Of a stretch of DNA of 64,000 bases, positions 56,506-64,000 are shown one piece after another. The notes beneath the pieces were generated by a model. The model searched no databases. It worked only from the letters and a program-made list of their open reading frames with translations, and had not been told where the DNA came from. The position numbers were made by a program, and so were the translations under genes. Every line of letters starts with the position of its first letter. The first letter of the stretch is position 1. The DNA comes from Schlesneria sp. DSM 10557 (lineage in GTDB: Bacteria > Planctomycetota > Planctomycetia > Planctomycetales > Planctomycetaceae): assembly GCF_041860085.1 (NCBI RefSeq), contig NZ_CP124747.1, positions 2,108,001 to 2,172,000 of the forward strand, written 5' to 3'.

Positions 56506-56763
56506 TCGGCGGTCACGGATTTCGCCGACGGAATGAATGAGCGGCAGCATGCTGCGATGTTGACAGCGGGAGCGGCCAGGGAGAATCTTCCCGGTCACCA
56601 CTCGCCCGAAACGAAAAACAGAGCGGTCCTGGGGAATGTCCCGCGACGGACAATTGGTAGATCAGACAACCGAGATCAGACAACACAGTCGCCACGCGTT
56701 GGTCGTTTGCTCCGTATTCGGAACAGACCAGGAACGACTGAGCCGAGAGGAGCCAGGACAATC

Positions 56764-59340
56764 ATGATTGACAGCACCGGTGCGGTGAGTGCTCATCCCG
56801 CCGGCGACATCGTATCGCGATATGCCCCACACAGTCAGTATTTTGATGAAATGATCGGGCCGGATGGGGGAGTACGCCCTGCCTGGTCGCGGCTCGTCCA
56901 GACCATGAACGATGCGGGTGCCGAGGGGCTCAATCAACGGGGGGACCACCTTCGTCATCTGCTGCGGGAAAATGGAGTCACCTACAACGTCTACGGTGCG
57001 TCGAAAGACCTTGAACGTCCCTGGGAGCTGGACCCCATTCCGCTGATGCTTCCGATTGCGGAATGGAATCCACTTGCCGACGCGATCCAGCAGCGGGCTA
57101 CCTTACTCAATCGAATCCTGGCCGACGTGTATGGGCCCCAGGAACTCGTGAGATCTGGTGTTCTGCCGCCGAACGCCTTGTTTGAACATCCGGGCTACCT
57201 GCTGCCATGCATTAATATTCGCCCTCCTGAGGGAATCTTCCTGCACTGGTACGCGGCTCAGTTAGCCCGCGATGCGACAGGACGTTGGATGGCACTGGGA
57301 GACCGTTCGCAGGGTCCGTCCGGGGCCGGATATGTGGTCGAGAATCGCGTTGTTGTCTCTCGCACATTACCAGAGAAATTTCAGAGCCTGAACGTCGTCC
57401 GCCTGGCGTCCTACTTCATCGCGCTGCAAAACACACTTGCACGACTGGCGCGTAACCATCGGGACAATCCGCGAGTGGTAGTATTGTCGCCAGGCCCCAG
57501 AAGTTCTCGCTATTTTGAAGATGTCTATCTGGCCCGCTATCTGGGTTATACGCTGGTCGAAGGGGGCGACCTGACGGTTCGCGGGGATCGCGTTTATCTG
57601 AAAACCCTCGGGGGGCTGCTGGCCGTCGACGTCATCTTTCGACGGATGGGTGACGCCCGTTGCGATCCACTCGAACTTCGTCCGGATTCGCGCGAGGGGA
57701 TTCCGGGACTGATGCAGGTCGTTCGTGACGGACAGGTTGTGGTCGCCAATGCGTTAGGCAGTGGCTTTCTCGAAGCACCACTGATGCAGGCTTATTTACC
57801 CGCCGCCTGCCGGTTCCTGCTGGGTGAAGAACTCAAACTTCCCTCAATGCCGACCTGGTGGTGCGGTCGACCCGACGACCTGAAGTACGTCGAAGCCAAT
57901 CTCGAGCGACTCGTCGTACGCCCCGCCTACCACCACCACAATGTGAAGGTCTACATCGGTGCCAACCTGGCGTACGACGAGCGGGCCCGTCTCATTGCCG
58001 AGATGCGGGCTCGTCCGAGTCAATTCGTTGCACAGGAACCTCTGGCAGGATCGACCGCACCGGTGCTCATCGGAGAAAACCTGCAACCCTGGCACGTCAC
58101 CCTGCGCGCCTTCGCCGTGGCAACTGAAGGCAAGTACCAGGTCATGCCGGGGGGCCTTTCGCGGGTGGCAACACGCTCAGAAACGCTCTCAGAATCGATG
58201 GCCTCTGGCCAGAGAAGCAAAGACGTGTGGGTGCTGGCCGATACTCCTGTCGAGCCGGTGACATTGCTTCGTCCCAAGCAGACTGCACTCGAACTGCGTC
58301 GCAGCGCGAACGACTTGCCAAGCCGCGCTGCCGACCATCTGTTCTGGCTGGGACGCTCCATCGAACGAACCGAAGCGCAGGTCCGGCATGTCCGCTGCGT
58401 TGTCGCCCGGACCACCAGCGAGCTTCAACCCGCGACCCTGTCTGATCTGTACCAACTGGTCCTTGCCATCGACGAACCGGGTGAATCACCACTGGCTCCC
58501 TTTGACAGTGAAGCAGAAGGGCAGCAGCAAGCCCTGATCGAATCCGTCTGGGCCTTCCTGCATGATCCTTATCGAAAAGGGGGGTTGTTCAGCACCATCG
58601 AAGCGACCCAACGAACGGCTTCGGTCGTACGAGACAGAATCTCTGTCGATGGCTGGCGAATTATCAATCAAATGAAGTTCCCTCAGCCTCGCAGCTCGTC
58701 TGCACCACGAACGTCCTCGGGTCTGACGGATGCGCTTGCACCGCTGAACCAACTGCTGACCTCATTGTCGGCGTTCAGCGGCCTCTGCAACGACAGTATG
58801 ACCCGGGGTCCCGGTTGGCGTTTTCTGGATATCGGGCGCAGGATCGAGCGAGCGTTGCAAACTTTGCGAGTCATCCGGGGGTTGCTCGTCGATGGACAGG
58901 TCGATGTCCTGCCTCGACTGGAAGCGATGCTCGAAATCGCGGACAGTTCAATGACCTACCGCTACCGCTATCTGACAACCCTGCAACTGGCTCCGGTGCT
59001 GGATCTGGTACTCGCGGATGAATCGAATCCTCGTGCCGTCGGCTTCCAGCTCATGGCCCTGTCGAAGCACGTGCGCAGTCTCTCCAGGGAGGAATCCGAG
59101 ATGGTCCGCACGGCGGAACAGAAGCTCGTCCTTTCCGCTCAGGCGTCGCTCCGTCTGGCGGACGTGGAATCGTTCTGCACCGTCAATGGCTCAGGGGATC
59201 GACGACAGCTCGATAAGTTTCTGGCATTACTCGCTTCCGATCTTCGTTCTCTTTCCGATAGCATCACCCATACCTACCTCGCCCACACGGTCGACTCGAG
59301 ACAACTCGAGGCTCAACTTCAGATCCCACGCCGCGCGTGA
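56764..59340 (+). CDS. ATP-grasp and alpha-E fusion protein
   Basis: 858-aa protein. Residues 1 to about 490 are a second circularly permuted ATP-grasp domain (YNVYGASKDLERPWELDPIP, GAGYVVENRVVVSRTLPE, VDVIFRRMGDARCDPLELRP). From about residue 518 an alpha-E domain follows (SRAADHLFWLGRSIERTEAQ). The fusion supports a direct physical partnership of the two protein families, encoded separately at 50033-52609. The start at 56764 is preferred because GAGGAG and AGGA lie just upstream; the frame is open to 56533, but those residues are not family-like. A gap of 258 bp separates it from the DUF2126 gene. Confidence 0.9.
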   Translation: MIDSTGAVSAHPAGDIVSRYAPHSQYFDEMIGPDGGVRPAWSRLVQTMNDAGAEGLNQRGDHLRHLLRENGVTYNVYGASKDLERPWELDPIPLMLPIAEWNPLADAIQQRATLLNRILADVYGPQELVRSGVLPPNALFEHPGYLLPCINIRPPEGIFLHWYAAQLARDATGRWMALGDRSQGPSGAGYVVENRVVVSRTLPEKFQSLNVVRLASYFIALQNTLARLARNHRDNPRVVVLSPGPRSSRYFEDVYLARYLGYTLVEGGDLTVRGDRVYLKTLGGLLAVDVIFRRMGDARCDPLELRPDSREGIPGLMQVVRDGQVVVANALGSGFLEAPLMQAYLPAACRFLLGEELKLPSMPTWWCGRPDDLKYVEANLERLVVRPAYHHHNVKVYIGANLAYDERARLIAEMRARPSQFVAQEPLAGSTAPVLIGENLQPWHVTLRAFAVATEGKYQVMPGGLSRVATRSETLSESMASGQRSKDVWVLADTPVEPVTLLRPKQTALELRRSANDLPSRAADHLFWLGRSIERTEAQVRHVRCVVARTTSELQPATLSDLYQLVLAIDEPGESPLAPFDSEAEGQQQALIESVWAFLHDPYRKGGLFSTIEATQRTASVVRDRISVDGWRIINQMKFPQPRSSSAPRTSSGLTDALAPLNQLLTSLSAFSGLCNDSMTRGPGWRFLDIGRRIERALQTLRVIRGLLVDGQVDVLPRLEAMLEIADSSMTYRYRYLTTLQLAPVLDLVLADESNPRAVGFQLMALSKHVRSLSREESEMVRTAEQKLVLSAQASLRLADVESFCTVNGSGDRRQLDKFLALLASDLRSLSDSITHTYLAHTVDSRQLEAQLQIPRRA

Positions 59341-59429
59341 ATCTCGTTAACAGGATTGAGGATTCCGTCACCGTCCGGTTCAGCCAGCCTGTATCACACA
59401 GTTGAAACCGGTACGACGGCAAATGTCCC

Positions 59430-60317
59430 ATGCAATACACCGTTCAACATACGACGACGTATACCTATTCAAGCCCAGTATCGATCTGCCAGAACGATGT
59501 CCATCTGACACCGCGGCATACCCCGTTTCAGACGAGTACCGGATTCCAACTGGAAGTCTCGCCTGAGCCGATGCTGCTGCGGTCGTGGGTCGATTCCTTT
59601 GGTAACGAGGTGTGGTATTTTTCACTCGAAGAACCGCATCAGGAATTGAAGGTCACTGCACGCAGCAAAGTCAGCCTGGCCCGACGACCCTTGCCGGAAC
59701 CTTCGCAGACGACAAACTGGGAAGTCGTGCGAGATCAGTTGCTGGCAGCCGACGCGCCCGAATCCCGGATGATTTCTCAATTTCGCTTTGAATCTCCGTA
59801 CATTCAGTATCTGAACGAAGCTCGCGAATATGCCCTCGTCAGCTTTACTCCGGGTCGGCCGCTGCTGGAAGCGGCCCTCGAACTGACATCCCGTATTTAC
59901 AATGACTTTGAATACGCTCCGACAACAACCAGCATCAGCACGCCGACAAAGGAAGTGCTGGAGAAACGGCGTGGTGTCTGCCAGGACTTTGCTCATCTGC
60001 AGATCACGGCGCTGCGCAGTCTGGGTCTTGCCGCTCGATACGTGAGTGGATACCTCGTGACGGCGCCTCCTCCCGGGAAACCCCGACTGGTGGGTGCCGA
60101 CGCCTCACATGCATGGCTGTCCGTCTATTGCCCCAGTGACGGTTGGATCGACCTGGACCCCACAAACAACGTCATTCCCCAGGAACGTCACGTGACAATC
60201 GGCTGGGGTCGCGACTACGGTGACGTCTGCCCGATTCAGGGTGTTCTGATTGGCGGAGGTTCGCACGTCCTGTCCGTTTCGGTGGACGTGGCGCCAGTGC
60301 TGATTGACGAAACTTAG
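59430..60317 (+). CDS. Transglutaminase-like cysteine peptidase-fold protein
   Basis: 295-aa protein with the N-terminal transglutaminase beta domain (MQYTVQHTTTYTYSSPV) and the catalytic core: Cys184 (RRGVCQDFAHL), His227 (ASHAWLSVY) and Asp243 (IDLDPTNN). All three residues are intact. Stand-alone proteins of this kind accompany ATP-grasp/alpha-E genes. It lacks a signal peptide, so it probably acts in the cytoplasm on the product of the ligases. It ends the cluster; a strong terminator follows 24 bp after its stop. Confidence 0.92.
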   Translation: MQYTVQHTTTYTYSSPVSICQNDVHLTPRHTPFQTSTGFQLEVSPEPMLLRSWVDSFGNEVWYFSLEEPHQELKVTARSKVSLARRPLPEPSQTTNWEVVRDQLLAADAPESRMISQFRFESPYIQYLNEAREYALVSFTPGRPLLEAALELTSRIYNDFEYAPTTTSISTPTKEVLEKRRGVCQDFAHLQITALRSLGLAARYVSGYLVTAPPPGKPRLVGADASHAWLSVYCPSDGWIDLDPTNNVIPQERHVTIGWGRDYGDVCPIQGVLIGGGSHVLSVSVDVAPVLIDET

Positions 60318-60341
60318 GCGTCACCCTATAAACGCCGCGCC

Positions 60342-60371
60342 CCTCGACTTTCGAGTCGAGGTTTGTTTTTT
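60342..60371 (+). terminator. Intrinsic terminator of the ATP-grasp/transglutaminase cluster
   Basis: CCTCGACT (60342-60349), a TTCG tetraloop and AGTCGAGG (60354-60361) are followed by TTTGTTTTTT. This is a textbook Rho-independent terminator. It lies only 43 bp before the thrS start, so the thrS promoter must overlap or follow it, or thrS depends on read-through. Confidence 0.9.
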
Positions 60372-60413
60372 GCTACGATTGGTCCAATCCCTTTGTGCAG
60401 GATTGCCCTTGCC

Positions 60414-62615
60414 ATGCTACAAGTTCAGCTCCCTGACGGTTCCGTTGTCGACCATCCTGATCACGTCACCTCGTTCGATGTCGCCAATGCCATCAGCCCA
60501 CGTCTGGCTGGTGCCGCAGTCGGAGCCATCGTCGCAGGCCAGGTCACAGACCTCAGCCGACCACTGGCCGAAGTGACCGAAGCCCGCCCGGTACCGGTGC
60601 AATTGCTGACGGAAAAAGATTCCGCGTCACTGGCCATCCTGCGACACTCTTGCGCTCACATTATGGCACGGGCAGTCATGCGTCTGTGGCCAGGAGTTGA
60701 GCTGGCATTCGGTCCCACCACCGGGCACGGCTTTTACTACGATATCGCGTGTTCCCACACGATCAGCGAAGATGATTTCCCCCGGATCGAAGCCGAGATG
60801 CAACGAATCATCTCGATGGCAGAACCGTTCGAGCGTTTCATCTGCGATCGCGACGAGGCACTGAAACTCGTCGAGGGAATGTCTCAGAAACTCAAGGTCG
60901 AGCACATCAGCACGGGTCTGGCCACCCACCCCACTGTCAGTTTCTATCGTCAGGGCGAATTCGTCGATCTGTGCCGCGGTCCCCACATCCCCGACGCAAA
61001 GCGGGTCAAAGCATTCAAGCTGCTTTCCGTCGCCGGCGCTTACTGGAAAGGGGATGCCAGCGGCAAACAGTTGCAGCGACTCTACGGAACCGCCTGGTTC
61101 TCGCAGAAAGATCTGGATGCGTACCTCGATCAGGTCAACGAAGCCAAACGACGAGACCATCGCGTCCTCGGGAAGCAGTTGAACCTGTTCACGATCAGTC
61201 AGGATGTCGGACAGGGACTTTGCCTGTGGCTTCCCAAGGGAGCAACCATCCGCGCCACCCTGGAAGACTTCATCAAACGGGAACTGATCGCACGCGGGTA
61301 CCAGCCTGTCTATTCGCCGCATATCGGCCGTGTCGATATGTACGAAACCAGCGGACACTTCCCGTACTACCGCGAGTCTCAATTCGCTCCGATCTTCGGC
61401 CACGATGCCGGTGCATTGGTCGACTACTGGGTTCGTCGACTTGACGCACTGATCACCGATGAAACACCCTTCTCAGCCGAGGACGAGAAGAAGCTGATGG
61501 AGTCTGCAAAGCTGATGGGAATGGACTTGTCCGACTTCCCCACCAGCTGCCCCCCCGCAGCACGCAAGGACTACCTGCGAGCCTGGGAAAAACAGCAGGA
61601 ACGCTACCTGCTCAAGCCGATGAACTGCCCACACCATGTGCAGATTTATAAGGCTCAACAGCGAAGTTACCGCGACCTGCCGGTGCGACTGGCTGAATTC
61701 GGAACTGTCTATCGTCACGAACAGTCCGGAGAACTCAACGGGATGCTGCGTGTCCGCGGGTTGACCCAGGACGACGCTCATTTGTTTGTGACTCCCGAAC
61801 AGGTTCTGGAAGAATTCAAATCAACGCTGGAACTCGTCAAGTTCGTGCTGGCCAGTGTGGGACTGAATGACTATCGCGTTCAGCTTTCGTGCCGTGATTC
61901 CAAGAACAAATCGAAGTACGTCGGCTCGGATGAAGGCTGGGAAAGCGCTCAGAATGCTCTTCGACAGGTCCTGACCGACATGAAGATGCCGTTCATCGAG
62001 CGGGAAGGGGAGGCCGCGTTCTACGGTCCCAAAACCGACTTCATGGTGCGTGACTGCATCGGCCGCGAATGGCAACTCGGTACCGTGCAGCTCGACTTCA
62101 ATCTTCCCGAACGCTTCCAGCTCGAATACGTCGGTGCGGACAACCAGACCCACCGACCCGTGATGATTCACCGGGCTCCGTTCGGTTCGATGGAACGCTT
62201 TACAGGCATGTTGATCGAACATTTCGCGGGCGCCTTCCCACTGTGGCTCGCTCCTGAACAAATTCGCGTGATGTCGATCAGTGATAAGTTCGAGGACTAC
62301 GCCAAACAGGTCGAAGCACGCTTCCGTGCCGCCGGATTCCGTGTGACCTCCGATCTTCGCGGTGCCAAGATCAATGCCAAAGTCCGCGACGCTCAGGTGG
62401 AACTGATCCCGTACATGCTGGTTGTCGGTGGACGCGATGTCGAGAACGGCACCGTGTCTGTTCGTGACCGTATCGACGGTGACCTGGGTGCGATGTCGAT
62501 CGACGATGCTCTGGCAAAACTGGAACAGGAAGTCGCCCAGAAGACCATTCGCCAGGTCAGCGAATCAAAGTTCCAGCAGTTCGACGAAGCAGAGGAAGCC
62601 GCGAACGAGTACTGA
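60414..62615 (+). CDS. thrS: Threonyl-tRNA synthetase
   Basis: 733-aa class II aminoacyl-tRNA synthetase. Order: TGS domain (1 to about 63), editing domain with HSCAH (78-82) and CRGPHIPD (187-194), catalytic core with zinc ligand Cys405 in KPMNCPHH and His434 (YRHEQSGEL), [13 protein letters not shown], then the anticodon domain. The core has an insertion of about 65 residues between SGHFPYYRE (313-321) and LLKPMNCP (399-406), where Escherichia coli has only about 20 residues. Start ATG 60414 matches the TGS N-terminus; the open frame begins at 60363. The SGNH hydrolase follows after 58 bp. Confidence 0.96.
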   Translation: MLQVQLPDGSVVDHPDHVTSFDVANAISPRLAGAAVGAIVAGQVTDLSRPLAEVTEARPVPVQLLTEKDSASLAILRHSCAHIMARAVMRLWPGVELAFGPTTGHGFYYDIACSHTISEDDFPRIEAEMQRIISMAEPFERFICDRDEALKLVEGMSQKLKVEHISTGLATHPTVSFYRQGEFVDLCRGPHIPDAKRVKAFKLLSVAGAYWKGDASGKQLQRLYGTAWFSQKDLDAYLDQVNEAKRRDHRVLGKQLNLFTISQDVGQGLCLWLPKGATIRATLEDFIKRELIARGYQPVYSPHIGRVDMYETSGHFPYYRESQFAPIFGHDAGALVDYWVRRLDALITDETPFSAEDEKKLMESAKLMGMDLSDFPTSCPPAARKDYLRAWEKQQERYLLKPMNCPHHVQIYKAQQRSYRDLPVRLAEFGTVYRHEQSGELNGMLRVRGLTQDDAHLFVTPEQVLEEFKSTLELVKFVLASVGLNDYRVQLSCRDSKNKSKYVGSDEGWESAQNALRQVLTDMKMPFIEREGEAAFYGPKTDFMVRDCIGREWQLGTVQLDFNLPERFQLEYVGADNQTHRPVMIHRAPFGSMERFTGMLIEHFAGAFPLWLAPEQIRVMSISDKFEDYAKQVEARFRAAGFRVTSDLRGAKINAKVRDAQVELIPYMLVVGGRDVENGTVSVRDRIDGDLGAMSIDDALAKLEQEVAQKTIRQVSESKFQQFDEAEEAANEY

Positions 62616-62673
62616 TTCGCAATCTGTGGGGAACTGCCAGTTGTGTCCTGAAATCAATCATTCAGAGGCCGCC

Positions 62674-63951
62674 ATGAAGTCAGCAGATCTATACGCCCGC
62701 CGATTTCAACCACGGATTTTGAAACAAGCGATTCTCTGTTCAGCCCCCACTGGCACAACCCCACTCCGGTCCACGCTGCTGAAGCTGCTGGCCTGTTTCG
62801 TACTCATACCGGGGCTTGCTCCTGGTTTTCTTTATGGATCTGAAGCCCCCGGTAGCGCGACTCCTGCTGTCCCTGATCGACTGTCGATGGCCTTGCCGGC
62901 AGAACTGATTGCTGCCGTAGGAATCGAATCCAACGTCTACATCGACAATGCAGTACTGTGCCTGAATCCGGCCAACTACGCGTTCGATGTCGTCTGTCCG
63001 AAGGGACGTCAATACGCAGAACGATGGACCTGGACCCCCACGGAAGCAGACGTGGGTGCTATCCCCTTTGAACTGATTGTGAGAGACGAAAGTAATCAGA
63101 TCGTCTCGCGGGGTAGCATGTCAATCAAGGTTGTCGCGGCGAACACGGCTACGAAGCAGGAGCGTTCGCTCCTGCTGATCGGCGACAGCCTGACGCATGC
63201 CTCGATCTATGCGAAGCAGCTGCTCAACTTGTCGAACCAGAATGGCCACACTCCGCTCACGCTGGTCGGTTCACATCGCCCGATTGCCGATGCGGCCGAG
63301 ATCCGGCATGAGGGCTACGGTGGTTGGACGGCCCATCGATTTGCGACCCACTTCACCGGCACAGCCCGTGAGGGTGAATACGCGAAGCGAGGAAGCCCGT
63401 TCCTCTACAAACAGCCGGACGATTCCCTGAAACTCGACTTCCCGCAGTACTGCAAAGACGTTAACGAAGGCAAGTTTCCGGATGCCGTCACGATCTTCCT
63501 CGGCCCGAACGACATTTTTTCCTATACGGACGAGAACCTGGAAAACGGCATTGAATTCATGCTGACCCATTACGATCAATTGATTGCGATGGTAAGAGCG
63601 GCCAGTCCCACAACTCGCATCGGTGTGATGCTACCGGTCCCTGGTGCTGCAAGTCAGGATGCGTTCGGAAAGGACTACGGGACCGGTCAAACCCGCTGGC
63701 AGTACAAGCGGAATCAACACAAGCTGGTCCAGGCGATGCTGAAGCGTTACCAGGGCCGTCAGTCCGAGCAAATCCAGGTGATTGGCACGCACCTTAATCT
63801 CGACGCAGTCCATAACTATCCGACAGCGACAGTTCCTCCGAACGCACAATCAGAAGAGAAGATTGTTCGCCAGAACAATGGTGTCCATCCCGCCGAATCC
63901 GGCTACCGTCAGATCGGCGACAGCGTCTACGCGTGGCTGATTTCGGAATAG
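62674..63951 (+). CDS. Secreted SGNH/GDSL-family hydrolase
   Basis: 425-aa predicted exported protein. A long basic N-terminus precedes a hydrophobic signal segment (LLKLLACFVLIPGLAPGFLYG). Residues about 75-160 form a small beta-rich domain (WTWTPTEADVGAIPFELIVRD). The hydrolase core starts at LLLIGDSLTHASIY (block I Ser), continues with EGYGGWT (block II) and LGPND (block III Asn) and ends with NNGVHPAESGYRQIGD (block V). The usual Asp three residues before the catalytic His is Asn here. Likely an extracytoplasmic carbohydrate esterase. The start at 62674 has GAGG upstream; a frame open from 62422 overlaps thrS and is spurious. Confidence 0.85.
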   Translation: MKSADLYARRFQPRILKQAILCSAPTGTTPLRSTLLKLLACFVLIPGLAPGFLYGSEAPGSATPAVPDRLSMALPAELIAAVGIESNVYIDNAVLCLNPANYAFDVVCPKGRQYAERWTWTPTEADVGAIPFELIVRDESNQIVSRGSMSIKVVAANTATKQERSLLLIGDSLTHASIYAKQLLNLSNQNGHTPLTLVGSHRPIADAAEIRHEGYGGWTAHRFATHFTGTAREGEYAKRGSPFLYKQPDDSLKLDFPQYCKDVNEGKFPDAVTIFLGPNDIFSYTDENLENGIEFMLTHYDQLIAMVRAASPTTRIGVMLPVPGAASQDAFGKDYGTGQTRWQYKRNQHKLVQAMLKRYQGRQSEQIQVIGTHLNLDAVHNYPTATVPPNAQSEEKIVRQNNGVHPAESGYRQIGDSVYAWLISE

Positions 63952-64000
63952 ATCGCCACGGAAACCGTCCCGCCGACTTCGAGAGTGATTCCAAACATCC

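Noticed and set aside
1-64000. tRNA, rRNA, CRISPR, insertion sequence or prophage genes
   Set aside because: No tRNA-like arm, no repeat-spacer array, no transposase or phage protein was seen on either strand.

Overview
The window looks like a chromosomal segment of a planctomycete (Planctomycetales, Schlesneria/Planctomyces-like). This rests on moderately GC-rich DNA, widely spaced genes with long non-coding gaps, many large secreted or lipid-anchored proteins of unknown function, a DUF4175-type giant membrane protein next to a prenyltransferase-repeat protein, Tat-exported BNR proteins, and PQQ-dehydrogenase/cytochrome fusions. It is an inference; there is no rRNA or other definitive marker. 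I found no tRNA, rRNA, insertion sequence, phage gene or CRISPR array.

Layout. 1-1057 holds an 11-copy 13-bp tandem repeat and no convincing gene. 1058-5337 (minus) carries a Cys-rich small membrane protein, a 2-hydroxyacid dehydrogenase, a DinB-like protein and a large thioredoxin-fold lipoprotein. 5934-6917 (plus) is a divergent poly(ADP-ribose) glycohydrolase-like protein. 7135-13633 (minus) holds secreted proteins: a parallel beta-helix protein, a PQQ sugar dehydrogenase fused to PKD, cytochrome c and carbohydrate-binding-like modules, and a small exported protein, with a 1.5 kb gene-free gap. 13761-15761 is metX-metW. 16278-17210 is a DapA-fold lyase/aldolase. 18209-22575 is gpsA, whose start overlaps the end of a beta-barrel/beta-helix protein resembling an inverse autotransporter. 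23211-29445 is a prenyltransferase-repeat protein and a 1712-aa DUF4175-like membrane/coiled-coil protein. 29782-32842 (plus) is a lone ABC ATPase, a DUF1269 protein and an Old Yellow Enzyme. 33016-40493 (minus) is a sialidase-like protein, a 1278-aa TPR protein, an SDR and a secreted protein. 41127-45897 (plus) holds three unusual proteins including a LamG domain split by a beta-propeller. 46039-47463 is a TlpA-like lipoprotein lacking its redox cysteines. 47852-49600 is a DUF6496 protein and a family-4 uracil-DNA glycosylase.

The most coherent system is 50033-60317 (plus): a circularly permuted ATP-grasp protein, an alpha-E protein, a 1180-aa transglutaminase-DUF2126 protein, an ATP-grasp-alpha-E fusion and a stand-alone transglutaminase. 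It matches the predicted amidoligase/peptide-tagging neighbourhoods described from comparative genomics; its chemistry is not settled, and the Anbu proteasome-like subunit often found with such genes is not in this window. It ends at a strong intrinsic terminator just before thrS, whose product has an unusual insertion in the catalytic core, followed by a secreted SGNH hydrolase.

Start codons were chosen by eye from Shine-Dalgarno-like motifs, signal peptides and family alignment from memory. Family assignments come from recognised motifs, not from database searches.
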